Made by a program: the position numbers and the translations under genes. The notes beneath the pieces are model-generated. The model had not been told where the DNA came from. It was given only the letters and a program-made list of their open reading frames with translations, and made no database searches. Positions 44,569 to 53,830 of a DNA stretch of 64,000 nt are shown piece after piece; the first letter of the stretch is position 1; each line of letters begins with the position of its first letter. Source of the DNA: Streptomyces cadmiisoli (lineage in GTDB: Bacteria > Actinomycetota > Actinomycetes > Streptomycetales > Streptomycetaceae); the NCBI RefSeq assembly GCF_003261055.1, contig NZ_CP030073.1, positions 3,782,001-3,846,000 of the forward strand, read 5' to 3'.

Positions 44569-45297
44569 GTGGTGAGCAAGGCGGAGGCGTTCCGCGCCCT
44601 GCACCGGCGGCCCGGTCCGGCCGACCCGCTCGTACTGCCCGGTCCGTGGGACGCGGTGAGCGCCCGGATCCTGGCCGAGGCCGGGTTCCCCGCGCTGGCG
44701 ACCCCGAGCGAGGGAGTGGCCGCCGCTCTCGGGTACGCGGACGGGGCGGTTCCGGCGGACGAGATGTTCGCGGCGGTCGCCCGGATCGCGCGGACCGTGG
44801 ACGTACCGGTGTCCGCGGACATCGAGAGCGGCTACGGCCTGCCGCCGCGTGAGCTGGTGGAGCGGCTGGTGGAGGCCGGCGTCGTCGGCTGCAACGTCGA
44901 GGATTCCGCGGGCGGTGTCCTCAAGGATCCGCGGGCGCATGCCGAGTGGCTCGCCGAGATGCGGGCGGCGGCGGGCGACCGGCTGTTCGTCAACGCGCGG
45001 ATCGACACGTTCATCCACGGGATCACCGATCCCGAGAAGGCCGTCGAGCGGGCCGTGCTGTACGGCGCGGCGGGCGCCGACTGCGTCTATCCGATCGGCG
45101 CGCCCCCACAGGTGCTGCCGGTGCTGCGCTCCGCGATCGAGGGGCCGATCAACGCGTTCGCCGGGCTCGACGGGCCGGACCCCGCCGAGCTCGGCGAACT
45201 GGGCGCCACCCGGGTCACCTTCGGCGGGGCCCTCCAGCAGCGCGCCGCGGACACGCTGCGCGGGATCGTGGCGGGCCTGCGGCGTCCCCGGACGTAG
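44569..45297 (+). CDS. Isocitrate lyase/PEP mutase superfamily protein
   Basis: 242 aa from GTG at 44569 or 44572. A short TIM barrel: LVLPGPWDAVSARILAEAGFPALATPSEG, the metal/substrate motif VSADIESGYGLPP, CNVEDSAGGVL in the active-site loop position and FVNARIDTFIHG. The KKCGH lyase loop of true isocitrate lyases is absent, so it is closer to the oxaloacetate decarboxylase/phosphonopyruvate hydrolase-like group. The start region has no clear ribosome site. It converges on the betaine operon. Confidence 0.85.
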   Translation: MVSKAEAFRALHRRPGPADPLVLPGPWDAVSARILAEAGFPALATPSEGVAAALGYADGAVPADEMFAAVARIARTVDVPVSADIESGYGLPPRELVERLVEAGVVGCNVEDSAGGVLKDPRAHAEWLAEMRAAAGDRLFVNARIDTFIHGITDPEKAVERAVLYGAAGADCVYPIGAPPQVLPVLRSAIEGPINAFAGLDGPDPAELGELGATRVTFGGALQQRAADTLRGIVAGLRRPRT

Positions 45298-45310
45298 CGG
45301 TCGCGGCCGG

Positions 45311-46264
45311 TCAGGGCAGCCACGCGCGCCAGGTGGACTCGTGGCTGTCCACCCACTTCCTGGCCGCCTCCTCGGGGGTCAGCCGCTGCTCGGCGATCAT
45401 CAGGGAGACCGCGTTCTGGTCCTCGGTCGTCCACCGGAACTTCTTCAGGAAGGCCGCCGCCTCGCCGCCGTCCCGGGCGAAGTCCGCGTTGAGGTACTTC
45501 TGCAGCGGGGTGTGCGGATAGGCGCAGGCGACCGCGGCCGGATCGGCGTCGCAGCCCTCCTCGTAGGCGGGGAGCTTCACCTCGGTCATGGGGACCTTCC
45601 GGAACAGCCACTGGGGCGAGTACCAGTACGTCAGGAAGGGCTTCTTCTCCTTGGCGAACTGCTTGATCTGGGTGATCTGCGCGGCCTCCGAACCGGCGAA
45701 CACCACCTGGTAGTCCAGCTTCAGGTTCTTCACCAGTGCCTTGTCGTTGGTGACGTAGGACGGGGAGCCGTCCATCAGCTGGCCCTTGCCGCCGCTCTCC
45801 GGGGTGCGGAACTCGTCGGCGTACTTGTCGAGGTTCTTCCAGTCGGTGACGTCGGGGTGCTGCTTCGCGAAGTACGTCGGGACGTACCAGCCGATGTGGC
45901 CGGTCACCCCGAGGCCGCCGCCGTTCACGATCGTCTTCTTGTCCTCGACGTACCGCTGCTCCTCCTCGGGGTGTCCCCAGTCCTCCAGGAGCGCGTCGAC
46001 GCGGCCCTGGCTGAGGGCGTCCCAGGCGGGGACCTCGTCGATCTGGACGGTGTCGACGCGGTAGCCGAGTTCGTGTTCGAGCAGGTACCGGGCCACGGCG
46101 ACGTTCGCCTGGGCGCCCACCCAGGACTGCACGGACAGGGTCACGCTCTTGGTGCCCTGCGCCCCCGCGAACGGCGAGGCCTGCTGGGTCATGTCGGCGG
46201 CACCGCAGCCGGTGGTCAGAGCGAGCAGACCGGCCGCCGCCACTGTGCCCGTACGCGTACGCAT
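45311..46264 (-). CDS. Glycine betaine ABC transporter substrate-binding lipoprotein
   Basis: 317 aa from ATG 46264 behind GGGAG. A lipobox (ALTTGCG) anchors it outside the membrane; the rest is an OpuAC/ProX fold with several Trp residues that would form the aromatic cage for trimethylammonium (SVQSWVGAQANV, DAWDALSQ-type VPAWDALSQGRVD, WYVPTYF, YWYSPQWLF). It delivers glycine betaine (or proline betaine, carnitine) to the double permease encoded just upstream. Last gene of the operon. Confidence 0.92.
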   Translation of the reverse strand: MRTRTGTVAAAGLLALTTGCGAADMTQQASPFAGAQGTKSVTLSVQSWVGAQANVAVARYLLEHELGYRVDTVQIDEVPAWDALSQGRVDALLEDWGHPEEEQRYVEDKKTIVNGGGLGVTGHIGWYVPTYFAKQHPDVTDWKNLDKYADEFRTPESGGKGQLMDGSPSYVTNDKALVKNLKLDYQVVFAGSEAAQITQIKQFAKEKKPFLTYWYSPQWLFRKVPMTEVKLPAYEEGCDADPAAVACAYPHTPLQKYLNADFARDGGEAAAFLKKFRWTTEDQNAVSLMIAEQRLTPEEAARKWVDSHESTWRAWLP

Positions 46265-46265
46265 G

Positions 46266-48200
46266 TCAGGCTCCCTTCTTCGCACGGCGATCGGTCGGCT
46301 GCGTCACCCGGTCCAGCATCAGGCCCAGGCAGACGATCGCCGCTCCGGCCACCAGACCGGTCGCCAGGTCGCCCTGCGCGAGGCCGAAGACCACGTCGTA
46401 GCCGAGCGCGCCGCCGCCGACCAGGCCGCCGATGATCACGACGGCGAGGACCAGGACGACACCCTGGTTGACGGCGAGCAGCAGCGCCGGGCGGGCGAGC
46501 GGCAGCTGGACCTGGCGGAGCTGCTGCCCGCCGGTCGCGCCGAGCGAGCGGGACGACTCCATGGCCGCGGGGTCGACCTCGCGCAGTCCCTGCGCGGTGA
46601 TGCGGACCACGGCCGGGAGCGCGTACACGACGGCCGCGGCGACGGCGGGGGCGCGGCCCACGCCGAACAGTGCGACGACCGGGATCAGGTACACGAACTG
46701 CGGCATCGTCTGGAAGACGTCGAGGACGGGGCGCAGCAGCCGTTCGAAGCGGTCGCTGCGGGCCGCGGCGACCGCGGTCGCGAAGCCCAGCACGAGGGTG
46801 ACGGCGACGGCCGCCAGGACCTGGGAGAGCGTGTCGAGCGCCGGCTCCCACACCCCGAGGACACCGATCGCGGCCATGGCGAGGACCGCGGTGAGCGCGG
46901 TGCGCCAGGTGCCGATCAGCCAGGCGAGGGCGGCCACCACGAGCAGCACCGACCACCAGGGCAGCCACAGCAGTCCGTCACGCAGCGGGTCCAGCACCCA
47001 CGTGGTGAACCGCCCGGCCCAGTCGGCGGTGCCGCCGACGACCGGCACCCCCGAGTACAGATGGGCGGTCATCCAGTCGACGGCGCGGTTGACGGGCTCG
47101 GCGATGTTCAGCGTCCAGGCTTCGGGCCAGTCGGTGCGGCCGAGCAGCCGCCCGGCGACCGCGACAGCCAGGGCGGCGCCCAGGGCGTACGTCCATCCCG
47201 CTCGGTGTCCTGCGGTGCCGCCGTCGCCGGCGGCCGCCGTCACCCGGTCCAGGACGACCGCGAGCAGCACGATCGGGATTCCGGCGGCGAGCGCCGCGCC
47301 GACGTCCACGGTGGCGAGCGCCTGGTACACACGGTCGCCGAGGCCGCCCGCGCCGATCACCGACGCGATGACGGCCATGGACAGCGCCATCATGATCGTC
47401 TGGTTGAGGCCCAGCAGGAGCTGCCCGCGGGCCAGCGGGATCCGGGCGGTCACCAGGCGCTGGCGGGCGGTGGCGCCGAGGGACTCGACGGCCTCCAGGA
47501 CACCCTGGTCGGCGCCGCGCAGGCCGAGCGCGGTGAGGCGGGCCATGGGCGGGGCGGCGTAGACGACGGTGGCGAGGACGGCCGCCGGGACACCGATGCC
47601 GAAGACGAGCACCACGGGCAGCAGATAGGCGAACGCCGGCAGCACCTGCATGGTGTCCAGGACCGGCCGCAGGGCCCGGTCCATACGGTCGGACAGTCCC
47701 GCCGCCAGGCCCAGCAGGGCGCCGACGGCCACCGACGCGAGCACCGCGACCACCATCAGGGCCAGCGTCTGCATGGTCGGCACCCACATGCCGAGCAGGC
47801 CGCAGGCCAGGAACGCGGCCGCCGTGCCGAGCGCCTGCCGCACCCCGGCGAAGCGCCAGGCCAGAAACGCCGCGACGGCGGTGACACCGGCCCAGCCCGC
47901 CGCGAGGAGGGCGAGGTAGACGGCGCGTACGCACAGGACGACGGCGTTGCTGACGTGGCCGAAGAAGTAGAGGAACAGGGGGTGGCTGTCCCGGTTGTCG
48001 ATGATCCAGTCGCTGACACCGGTCAGCGGCCCGGTCAGGTCGACGGTCAGGGCCTCGGGCCAGGCGCCGCCGGTCCAGCGGGCCTGGGCGAGGGGCACCA
48101 GGACGACGGCGGCGAGGGCCAGGAGGCCGAGTTTGGCCGCGGCGCGGTTTCTGAGCAGGGCGGGCAGCGCCCGCGGGGCGGTCGCGGTGATCGATGCCAT
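46266..48200 (-). CDS. Glycine betaine ABC transporter permease, two fused domains
   Basis: 644 aa. Two copies of the OpuAB/ProW-type permease in one chain, each with a periplasmic-facing first segment (WIIDNRDSHPLFLYFFGHVSNAV; then WMTAHLYSGVPVVGG) and the EAA loop (LEAVESLGATARQRLVTARI at mid and MESSRSLGATGGQQLRQVQL later). A single fused polypeptide can replace the usual homodimer. The ATG at 48200 shares a base with the stop of the ATPase gene (TGATG). Confidence 0.92.
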   Translation of the reverse strand: MASITATAPRALPALLRNRAAAKLGLLALAAVVLVPLAQARWTGGAWPEALTVDLTGPLTGVSDWIIDNRDSHPLFLYFFGHVSNAVVLCVRAVYLALLAAGWAGVTAVAAFLAWRFAGVRQALGTAAAFLACGLLGMWVPTMQTLALMVVAVLASVAVGALLGLAAGLSDRMDRALRPVLDTMQVLPAFAYLLPVVLVFGIGVPAAVLATVVYAAPPMARLTALGLRGADQGVLEAVESLGATARQRLVTARIPLARGQLLLGLNQTIMMALSMAVIASVIGAGGLGDRVYQALATVDVGAALAAGIPIVLLAVVLDRVTAAAGDGGTAGHRAGWTYALGAALAVAVAGRLLGRTDWPEAWTLNIAEPVNRAVDWMTAHLYSGVPVVGGTADWAGRFTTWVLDPLRDGLLWLPWWSVLLVVAALAWLIGTWRTALTAVLAMAAIGVLGVWEPALDTLSQVLAAVAVTLVLGFATAVAAARSDRFERLLRPVLDVFQTMPQFVYLIPVVALFGVGRAPAVAAAVVYALPAVVRITAQGLREVDPAAMESSRSLGATGGQQLRQVQLPLARPALLLAVNQGVVLVLAVVIIGGLVGGGALGYDVVFGLAQGDLATGLVAGAAIVCLGLMLDRVTQPTDRRAKKGA

Positions 48201-49273
48201 CAGACCGCCTCCGTGCGGGTGCGCACCGCTCCCGCGGTACGTCCGTTCGGGGTCACGCCCGCCACGACGCCGAGCAGCCCCTCGGAGTCCACCGCGCCGA
48301 CGCAGCGTCCGGCGTCCATCACGCGGACCGGGCCGCCGCTGCGCGCCACCGCCTCGATCGCCTCGGACACCGTGGCGCCCGGAGCGAGCGCCGGACCGGA
48401 GTCCGCCTCCCGCGCGGACGCGGGCCGCATCGCGGAACGCACCGTGATGACCTGCTCGCGGGGAACGTCGCGGACGAACTCGCGGACGTAGTCGTCGGCC
48501 GGTGAGCCGACGATGTCCTCGGGAGTGCCGAGCTGGACGATTCGGCCGTCCCGCATCAGGGCGATGCGGTCGCCGAGCTTGAGGGCCTCGCCGAGGTCGT
48601 GGGTGATGAAGACCATCGTGCGGCCCTCCTCGCGGTGCAGCCGGACGACCTCCTCCTGCATGTCCCGCCGGATCAGCGGGTCGAGAGCGCTGAACGGCTC
48701 GTCGAACAGCAGCACCTCGGGATCGACCGCCAGCGCCCGCGCCAGCCCCACCCGCTGCTGCTGGCCGCCGGACAGCTGGCCGGGCCTGCGCTGCTCCATG
48801 CCCTCCAGGCCGACCTTGGCGACGACCTCGGCGGCCCTGGCCCGCCGTTCGGCCCGGCCCACGCCCTGGATCTCCAGGCCGTAGGCCACGTTGTCGAGGA
48901 CGGTGCGGTGCGGGAGCAGGCCGAAGTGCTGGAAGACCATCGCGGCGCGGTGCCTGCGCAGTTCGCGCAGCCGGGCCCTGTCCATCGCGCGGACGTCCTC
49001 GCCGTCGATGGCGATGGTGCCGGCCGTCGGCTCGATGAGCCGGGTCAGACAGCGGACCAGCGTGGACTTGCCGGAGCCGGACAGGCCCATGACGACGAAC
49101 ACCTCGCCCTTGCGCACCTCGAAGCCGACGTCGCGGACGGCGGCGGTGCAGCCGGTACGGGCCCGCAGCTCGGCGGGGTCGAGGGCGGTGAGGCCGGGGT
49201 CCGCGGGGACCCGTTCGGGCTTGGGGCCGAACACCTTCCACAGCCCGTCGACGGAGAAGACCGGGGTACTCAT
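48200..49273 (-). CDS. Glycine betaine ABC transporter ATPase with CBS domains
   Basis: 357 aa. Walker [11 protein letters not shown]-loop [10 protein letters not shown], signature [15 protein letters not shown], Walker [14 protein letters not shown], then a C-terminal regulatory part with a degenerate CBS pair ([22 protein letters not shown] and [15 protein letters not shown], each shortened). OpuA-type CBS domains sense ionic strength, which would gate betaine uptake under osmotic stress. Its stop and start codons overlap both neighbours, so uptake and synthesis proteins are made together. Confidence 0.93.
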   Translation of the reverse strand: MSTPVFSVDGLWKVFGPKPERVPADPGLTALDPAELRARTGCTAAVRDVGFEVRKGEVFVVMGLSGSGKSTLVRCLTRLIEPTAGTIAIDGEDVRAMDRARLRELRRHRAAMVFQHFGLLPHRTVLDNVAYGLEIQGVGRAERRARAAEVVAKVGLEGMEQRRPGQLSGGQQQRVGLARALAVDPEVLLFDEPFSALDPLIRRDMQEEVVRLHREEGRTMVFITHDLGEALKLGDRIALMRDGRIVQLGTPEDIVGSPADDYVREFVRDVPREQVITVRSAMRPASAREADSGPALAPGATVSEAIEAVARSGGPVRVMDAGRCVGAVDSEGLLGVVAGVTPNGRTAGAVRTRTEAV

Positions 49274-50802
49274 CACGCACCGCCCCCGATCAGCTCCACG
49301 GCCCGTTCCCCGACCATCAGCACCCCGATCATCGGGTTGACGGCGGGCATGGTCGGGAACACCGACGCGTCGGCGATCCGGATGCCGTCCAGGCCGCGGA
49401 TCCTCAACTGCGGGTCCACCACCGCGTCCGGGTCGTCGGCGGCGCCCATCCGGCAGGTGCCGGCGGGGTGGTAGACGGTGTGCGCGACCTTGCGGGCGTA
49501 CTCGCCGAGCTCCTCGTCCCCGGTGACGTCGGGGCCGGGGCAGACCTCGCGCTTGAGCCAGTGGGCGAGCGGCTCGGCCGCGGCGATCTCGCGGGCGAGC
49601 CGGATGCCGTCGACGAGGGTGCGGCCGTCGTGGTCGTCCTCGTCGGTGAAGTAGCGGAAGTCGAGGGCCGGTTTCACGGACGGGTCGGCGCTGGTCAGGT
49701 ACAGCCGGCCGCGGCTCCTCGGCTTGGGGATGTTGGGGGTCATCGAGACGCCGAACGGGGGGCGTTCGTAGCCCAGGCGCTCCGGGTTGTCCGTGAACGG
49801 GATCTGGTAGAAGTGGAACATCAGGTCCGGGCCCGCGTGTTCGGGGTCGCGGCGCACGAACAGACCGGCGTCGGAGTCCATCGCGGAGTTCTCCGGGATG
49901 GGTCCGTGGGTCTCCCAGACGATCACCGATTCGGGGTGGTCGAGCAGGTTCTCGCCGACACCGGGCAGGTCGTGCGCCACCGGTATGCCGAGCGCCTCCA
50001 GGTCCGTCTTCGGGCCGATGCCCGAGTGCAGCAGCAGCCGCGGGGAGTCGACCGCGCCCGCGCACAGCACCACCTCGTTGCGGGCCCGTACGAGGAGTTC
50101 CTCGCCGTCCTTCGTGCGGACGTGGACGCCTTCGGCGCGGGTGCCGTTCAGCTCCAGCCGGTACGCCCAGGTCTCCAGGAGGATCGTCAGGTTGGGCCGC
50201 TCGTCCATCACCGGGTGCAGATACGCCACCGACGCCGAGGACCGCTTGTTGTTCTCGGGGTGGTAGGCGAGGTCGAAGAAGCCGACGCCCTCGGTGAACG
50301 GCTTCTTGTTGAAGCCCTCGACGCGGGGCACGCCGAGCGCCGAGCGGGCGGCGTCGACGAAGTCGCGGGCGATGGCGTTCCGGTCCTTCTCGTCGACCGG
50401 GACGATGTTGTTCAGCAGACGGGCGAAGTACGCCTCCATCCGGACGGCGCCCCACCCCTCGGCGCCGGCCTCCTCCCACTCGTCCCAGTCGGAGGGCAGC
50501 GGCTTGAACGCGATGAGCGTGTTGTGCGAGGAGCAGCCACCGAGGACGCGGGCGCGGCTGTGCCGGATGTGGGAGTTGCCGCGCGGCTGCTCGGTGGTCG
50601 GGTAGTCGTAGTCCAGTTCGCCGCCGAGCAGACCCATCCAGCGGCGCAGGGTCAGGACGTCGTCGCGGCCGACATCGCTCGGGCCTCCCTCGATCACGGC
50701 GACGGTGACGTCGGGGTTCTCGGTGAGGCGGGAGGCGATGACGGAGCCGGCGGTGCCGCCGCCGATGACGACGTAGTCGTAGACGCGGGTGGTGTCGGAC
50801 AT
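49273..50802 (-). CDS. Choline oxidase/dehydrogenase-like GMC flavoprotein
   Basis: 509 aa, start ATG 50802. GMC oxidoreductase: ADP-binding [28 protein letters not shown] with H93 at the place where Arthrobacter choline oxidase links FAD to His99, W-E297 matching its Glu312 choline-binding residue, and the catalytic [10 protein letters not shown] (H445). It should oxidise choline to betaine aldehyde and perhaps to betaine. The residue after HN is Thr instead of the Ser101 of the Arthrobacter enzyme. It sits between the aldehyde dehydrogenase and the betaine importer genes in one operon. Confidence 0.9.
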   Translation of the reverse strand: MSDTTRVYDYVVIGGGTAGSVIASRLTENPDVTVAVIEGGPSDVGRDDVLTLRRWMGLLGGELDYDYPTTEQPRGNSHIRHSRARVLGGCSSHNTLIAFKPLPSDWDEWEEAGAEGWGAVRMEAYFARLLNNIVPVDEKDRNAIARDFVDAARSALGVPRVEGFNKKPFTEGVGFFDLAYHPENNKRSSASVAYLHPVMDERPNLTILLETWAYRLELNGTRAEGVHVRTKDGEELLVRARNEVVLCAGAVDSPRLLLHSGIGPKTDLEALGIPVAHDLPGVGENLLDHPESVIVWETHGPIPENSAMDSDAGLFVRRDPEHAGPDLMFHFYQIPFTDNPERLGYERPPFGVSMTPNIPKPRSRGRLYLTSADPSVKPALDFRYFTDEDDHDGRTLVDGIRLAREIAAAEPLAHWLKREVCPGPDVTGDEELGEYARKVAHTVYHPAGTCRMGAADDPDAVVDPQLRIRGLDGIRIADASVFPTMPAVNPMIGVLMVGERAVELIGGGA

Positions 50803-50850
50803 GGGGTGGTACTCCAGGGTGAGGGGGGTGGCCGGGAGGGGACGTCGGGC

Positions 50851-52395
50851 TCAGCCGGAGAACCAGCGCACCGGCCGGGGCGCGAGGTTCTGGTAGACGT
50901 GCTTGGCCTCGCGGTACTCGGCGAGTCCGGCCGGGCCGAGCTCGCGGCCGACGCCGCTCTTGCCGAAGCCGCCCCACTCCGCCTGCGGGAGGTAGGGGTG
51001 GAAGTCGTTGATCCAGACGGTGCCGTGCCGCAGCAGGCCCGCGACCCGGCGGGCCCGCCCGGCGTTGGCGGTCCAGACGGCGCCGGCCAGGCCGTACTCG
51101 GTGTCGTTGGCGAGTGCGACGGCCTCGTCCTCGGTGCGGAAGGTCTCGACGGTCAGGACCGGACCGAAGACCTCCTCGCGGACGACCTTCATGTCGCGGT
51201 GGCACTCGTCGAGGACGGTCGGCTCGTAGAAGTAGCCGGTGGCGGGCCTGCCCTCACCGGGTTCCGGCCGCTTGCCGCCGCAGCGCAGCACCGCGCCCTC
51301 GGCCAGCGCGGAGGCGACGTACGCCTCGGTCCTGGCGCGCTGCTGCTCGGAGACGAGGGGGCCGCACTCGACGCCGGGCTCGGTGCCCCGGCCGAGGCGG
51401 ATCCTGGCGGCCCGGCGGGCGAGTTCGCTGACGAACCGTTCCCGCACGCTCTCCTCGATGATCAGCCGGCCGCCCGCCGAGCAGACCTGGCCGCTGTGCA
51501 TGAAGGCCGCGTTGAGGGCCTGGTCGACGGCGGTGTCGAAGGCCTCGTCGGTGGCGCAGGCGTCGGCGAAGACGACGTTGGGGTTCTTGCCGCCGAGTTC
51601 GAGGGCGACCTTCTTGACGCCCGGCGCGGCGGCGGCGGCCACCTTGGTGCCGCTGACCAGGCCGCCCGTGAAGGAGACCAGGTCCACGTCGGGGTGCTCG
51701 GTGAGCCGGGCGCCGACGGTGTGGCCGGGTCCGGTGACGATGTTGGCGGCCCCCGCGGGCAGTCCGGCCTCCGCCAGCAGCTCGATCAGCGCGACGGTCG
51801 TCATCGGGGTGATCTCGCTCGGCTTGATCACAAAGGTGTTGCCGGCCGCGAGGGCGGGGGCGATCTTCCAGCTGGCCTGGAGGAGGGGGTAGTTCCACGG
51901 CGTGATCAGCGCGCAGACACCGACCGGCTCGTGGACGACGACGCTGTGGATGTCGGGCGAGCCCGCGTCGACGACCCGGCCGGGGGCCTCGGCGGCGACC
52001 AGGTCGGCGAAGTAGCGGAAGGCGTCGGCCACGCAGTCGATGTCGACACGGCCCTCCTCGACGGTCTTGCCGGCGTCCCGGCTCTCCAGCAGGCCGAGCC
52101 GTTCCCGGTCGCGCGCCAGCAGGCCGGCGACGCGGCGCAGCAGGGCGGCGCGCTCGGCGACGGGGGTGCGCGGCCAGTCGCCCCGGCCGCCGTCGAAGGC
52201 GCGCCGGGCGGCCGCCACCGCGAGGTCCGTGTCCTTCTCGTCACCCTCGGCGACGACGGCGAACGGCCGGCCGTCCGCGGGGTCGAGGATCTCGCGTGTG
52301 GCGCCGGAAACGGCGTGCCGCCACTCCCCCTCGATGTGCAGGGTGCCGCGCGCCCGCGGCTCCTGATCCGTGTGGTGTTCCGTTCTGTCCGCCAT
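50851..52395 (-). CDS. Betaine aldehyde dehydrogenase-type aldehyde dehydrogenase
   Basis: 514 aa. NAD(P)-dependent ALDH fold: [41 protein letters not shown], the general base in [13 protein letters not shown], and the nucleophilic Cys in [14 protein letters not shown]. It converts betaine aldehyde to glycine betaine. It is the first gene of the operon betaine aldehyde dehydrogenase - choline oxidase - ABC ATPase - permease - binding protein, all within 7 kb on the minus strand. No BetI-like regulator gene is adjacent. Confidence 0.93.
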   Translation of the reverse strand: MADRTEHHTDQEPRARGTLHIEGEWRHAVSGATREILDPADGRPFAVVAEGDEKDTDLAVAAARRAFDGGRGDWPRTPVAERAALLRRVAGLLARDRERLGLLESRDAGKTVEEGRVDIDCVADAFRYFADLVAAEAPGRVVDAGSPDIHSVVVHEPVGVCALITPWNYPLLQASWKIAPALAAGNTFVIKPSEITPMTTVALIELLAEAGLPAGAANIVTGPGHTVGARLTEHPDVDLVSFTGGLVSGTKVAAAAAPGVKKVALELGGKNPNVVFADACATDEAFDTAVDQALNAAFMHSGQVCSAGGRLIIEESVRERFVSELARRAARIRLGRGTEPGVECGPLVSEQQRARTEAYVASALAEGAVLRCGGKRPEPGEGRPATGYFYEPTVLDECHRDMKVVREEVFGPVLTVETFRTEDEAVALANDTEYGLAGAVWTANAGRARRVAGLLRHGTVWINDFHPYLPQAEWGGFGKSGVGRELGPAGLAEYREAKHVYQNLAPRPVRWFSG

Positions 52396-52548
52396 GCCTG
52401 GTCTTGCCTTCCGCTCCTGTTCAGGACCGTGAGCGCCTGCCCTGGGGCCGCGCCGGCATGCGAAATCGGTGAGCGAAAGTGCGCTGTGTCACTGAAGATG
52501 CGGACAAATGGGTTGAAATGCCTGGTGGTGGGTGAGGGGTGCTCGCTG

Positions 52549-53463
52549 TCACATCGCCGTGTCGCAGGTCACCGTCGACGGGCAGAACCAGTCCAGGCCC
52601 GTGCCGGCCAGCTCGAACTCGTCGTCCCGGCCGTCGTCGTCCCGGCCGTAGGCGGCGATCGCGTACCGCGCGCCGTCCGCGGCCACGAACCGCACGTCGA
52701 CCACATGCCACGTGCCCACGTCCGGCTCGCCCCGGATCGAGTCGGCCAGATACTCCAGCCTCGCCCCCGTGACGTCCCCGGCGAGGTCGTCCAGGGCGAG
52801 CCGGTCGAAGCCGGGCGCCTTCGCGGTCTGCGGCGACAGGAACAGGTCGAAGGACTCCTGCGGCGACGCCTCCGCCACCTCGAACACCTGGAGCCGCTGC
52901 TCGCCGGTCGGGCTGCGGAAGTTGACCACGTCCATGCCGTACTCGGACGCGACGGTCTGCCGCGTCCAGCCGATGGGCAGGGCGATCCGGAAGCCCTGCG
53001 GATCCACGAACGGCGCGTAACCGACGGGGAGTTCGGGGCCGGTGGGGCTCGGTGAAACGGACGGGGACGGCTCCGCCTCCGGTGTCGCGGAGAGGTAGGT
53101 GTCCGACGACACGGAGGGCGACACGCTCCCGCCCGCCTGAGGCTCGGCGGACCGTCCGGGCCCGTCGTCGGCGTCCCCCCTGTTCACCTGCACCAGTACG
53201 AGCGCCACCGTCACCCCGACCACCGCGGCGGCCGCCACCACCGCGGCCCACATCTGCCGCCGCTCCCGCCACCCCGGCGCGGCCGGCGGCGACGGCCGGA
53301 CCGGATCGGGCCACGGGACCGGCGGTGCCGGGACACCGGCGCCGTCACCCTGTGGCAGGTACTCGGGCCGGGCGGGCGGGGGCGGCGTGACATGGGCCGT
53401 CCCCTCGGTGCCGTCCTCCCAGCGCTGGGTCCGCTCGTTCCAGTACCGCTCTCCCCCGCTCAT
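52549..53463 (-). CDS. Single-pass membrane protein of unknown function
   Basis: 304 aa. A short N-terminal motif (SGGERYWNERTQRWEDG) of the kind found at the start of many actinobacterial type II membrane proteins, a Pro-rich stretch, one helix (MWAAVVAAAAVVGVTVALVL), a Ser/Pro linker, then an outer domain: PVGYAPFVDPQGFRIALPIGW, VVNFRSPTGEQRLQVFEVAE and LDWFCPSTVTCDTAM with two Cys. No family I can name. Ten bp downstream of the next gene, so probably co-transcribed with it. Confidence 0.78.
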   Translation of the reverse strand: MSGGERYWNERTQRWEDGTEGTAHVTPPPPARPEYLPQGDGAGVPAPPVPWPDPVRPSPPAAPGWRERRQMWAAVVAAAAVVGVTVALVLVQVNRGDADDGPGRSAEPQAGGSVSPSVSSDTYLSATPEAEPSPSVSPSPTGPELPVGYAPFVDPQGFRIALPIGWTRQTVASEYGMDVVNFRSPTGEQRLQVFEVAEASPQESFDLFLSPQTAKAPGFDRLALDDLAGDVTGARLEYLADSIRGEPDVGTWHVVDVRFVAADGARYAIAAYGRDDDGRDDEFELAGTGLDWFCPSTVTCDTAM

Positions 53464-53473
53464 CGCGCACCCC

Positions 53474-53830
53474 TCACATTCCGAGCAGCCCCGCCACGGC
53501 TCCGGCCGAGGCGAGCAGGCTCACCAGGGCCTCCGAGTCCGTGAGCAGTTGCCGCAGCCGCTGGAGCCTGCCCTGCCCGACCGCTCCGGTACGGGTGATC
53601 TCCTCCTCGGTGCCGGCCAGTTCCGTGTCGAGTTCGGCGGTCCGCCCGTCGGCCCGCACCCGGGTCAGGTCGGCGCGCAGTTCCCGCACCGCCGCCAGCA
53701 GTTCCTCGGCCGCCGGGTCGCGGCGGTCGCCCGTGCCGTGGTGGCTCTCGGCCCGCGCGTGGCTGCCGATGGCGAACGTGCTGTGCGAGACGTCGCCCAA
53801 CCGGACGCTCGGCTCATCCCCTGTGGTCAT
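53474..53830 (-). CDS. Small protein with motif shared with its upstream neighbour
   Basis: 118 aa from ATG 53830; the start overlaps the end of the upstream gene by 17 bp. The N-terminus has VRLGDVSHSTFAIGSHARAES, close to the C-terminal DSTFAVGANARAAST of the upstream protein. The middle is a coiled-coil-like helix (AAEELLAAVRELRADLTRVR ... ELAGTEEEITRTG) and the chain ends with a hydrophobic segment (LVSLLASAGAVAGLLGM). Function unknown; a partner of the 595-residue membrane protein is the obvious reading. Confidence 0.72.
   Translation of the reverse strand: MTTGDEPSVRLGDVSHSTFAIGSHARAESHHGTGDRRDPAAEELLAAVRELRADLTRVRADGRTAELDTELAGTEEEITRTGAVGQGRLQRLRQLLTDSEALVSLLASAGAVAGLLGM

Noticed and set aside
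49468-53055. A 1195-codon plus-strand frame across the betaine operon
   Set aside because: Antisense to the choline-oxidase-like and aldehyde dehydrogenase genes; composition is that of a shadow frame.
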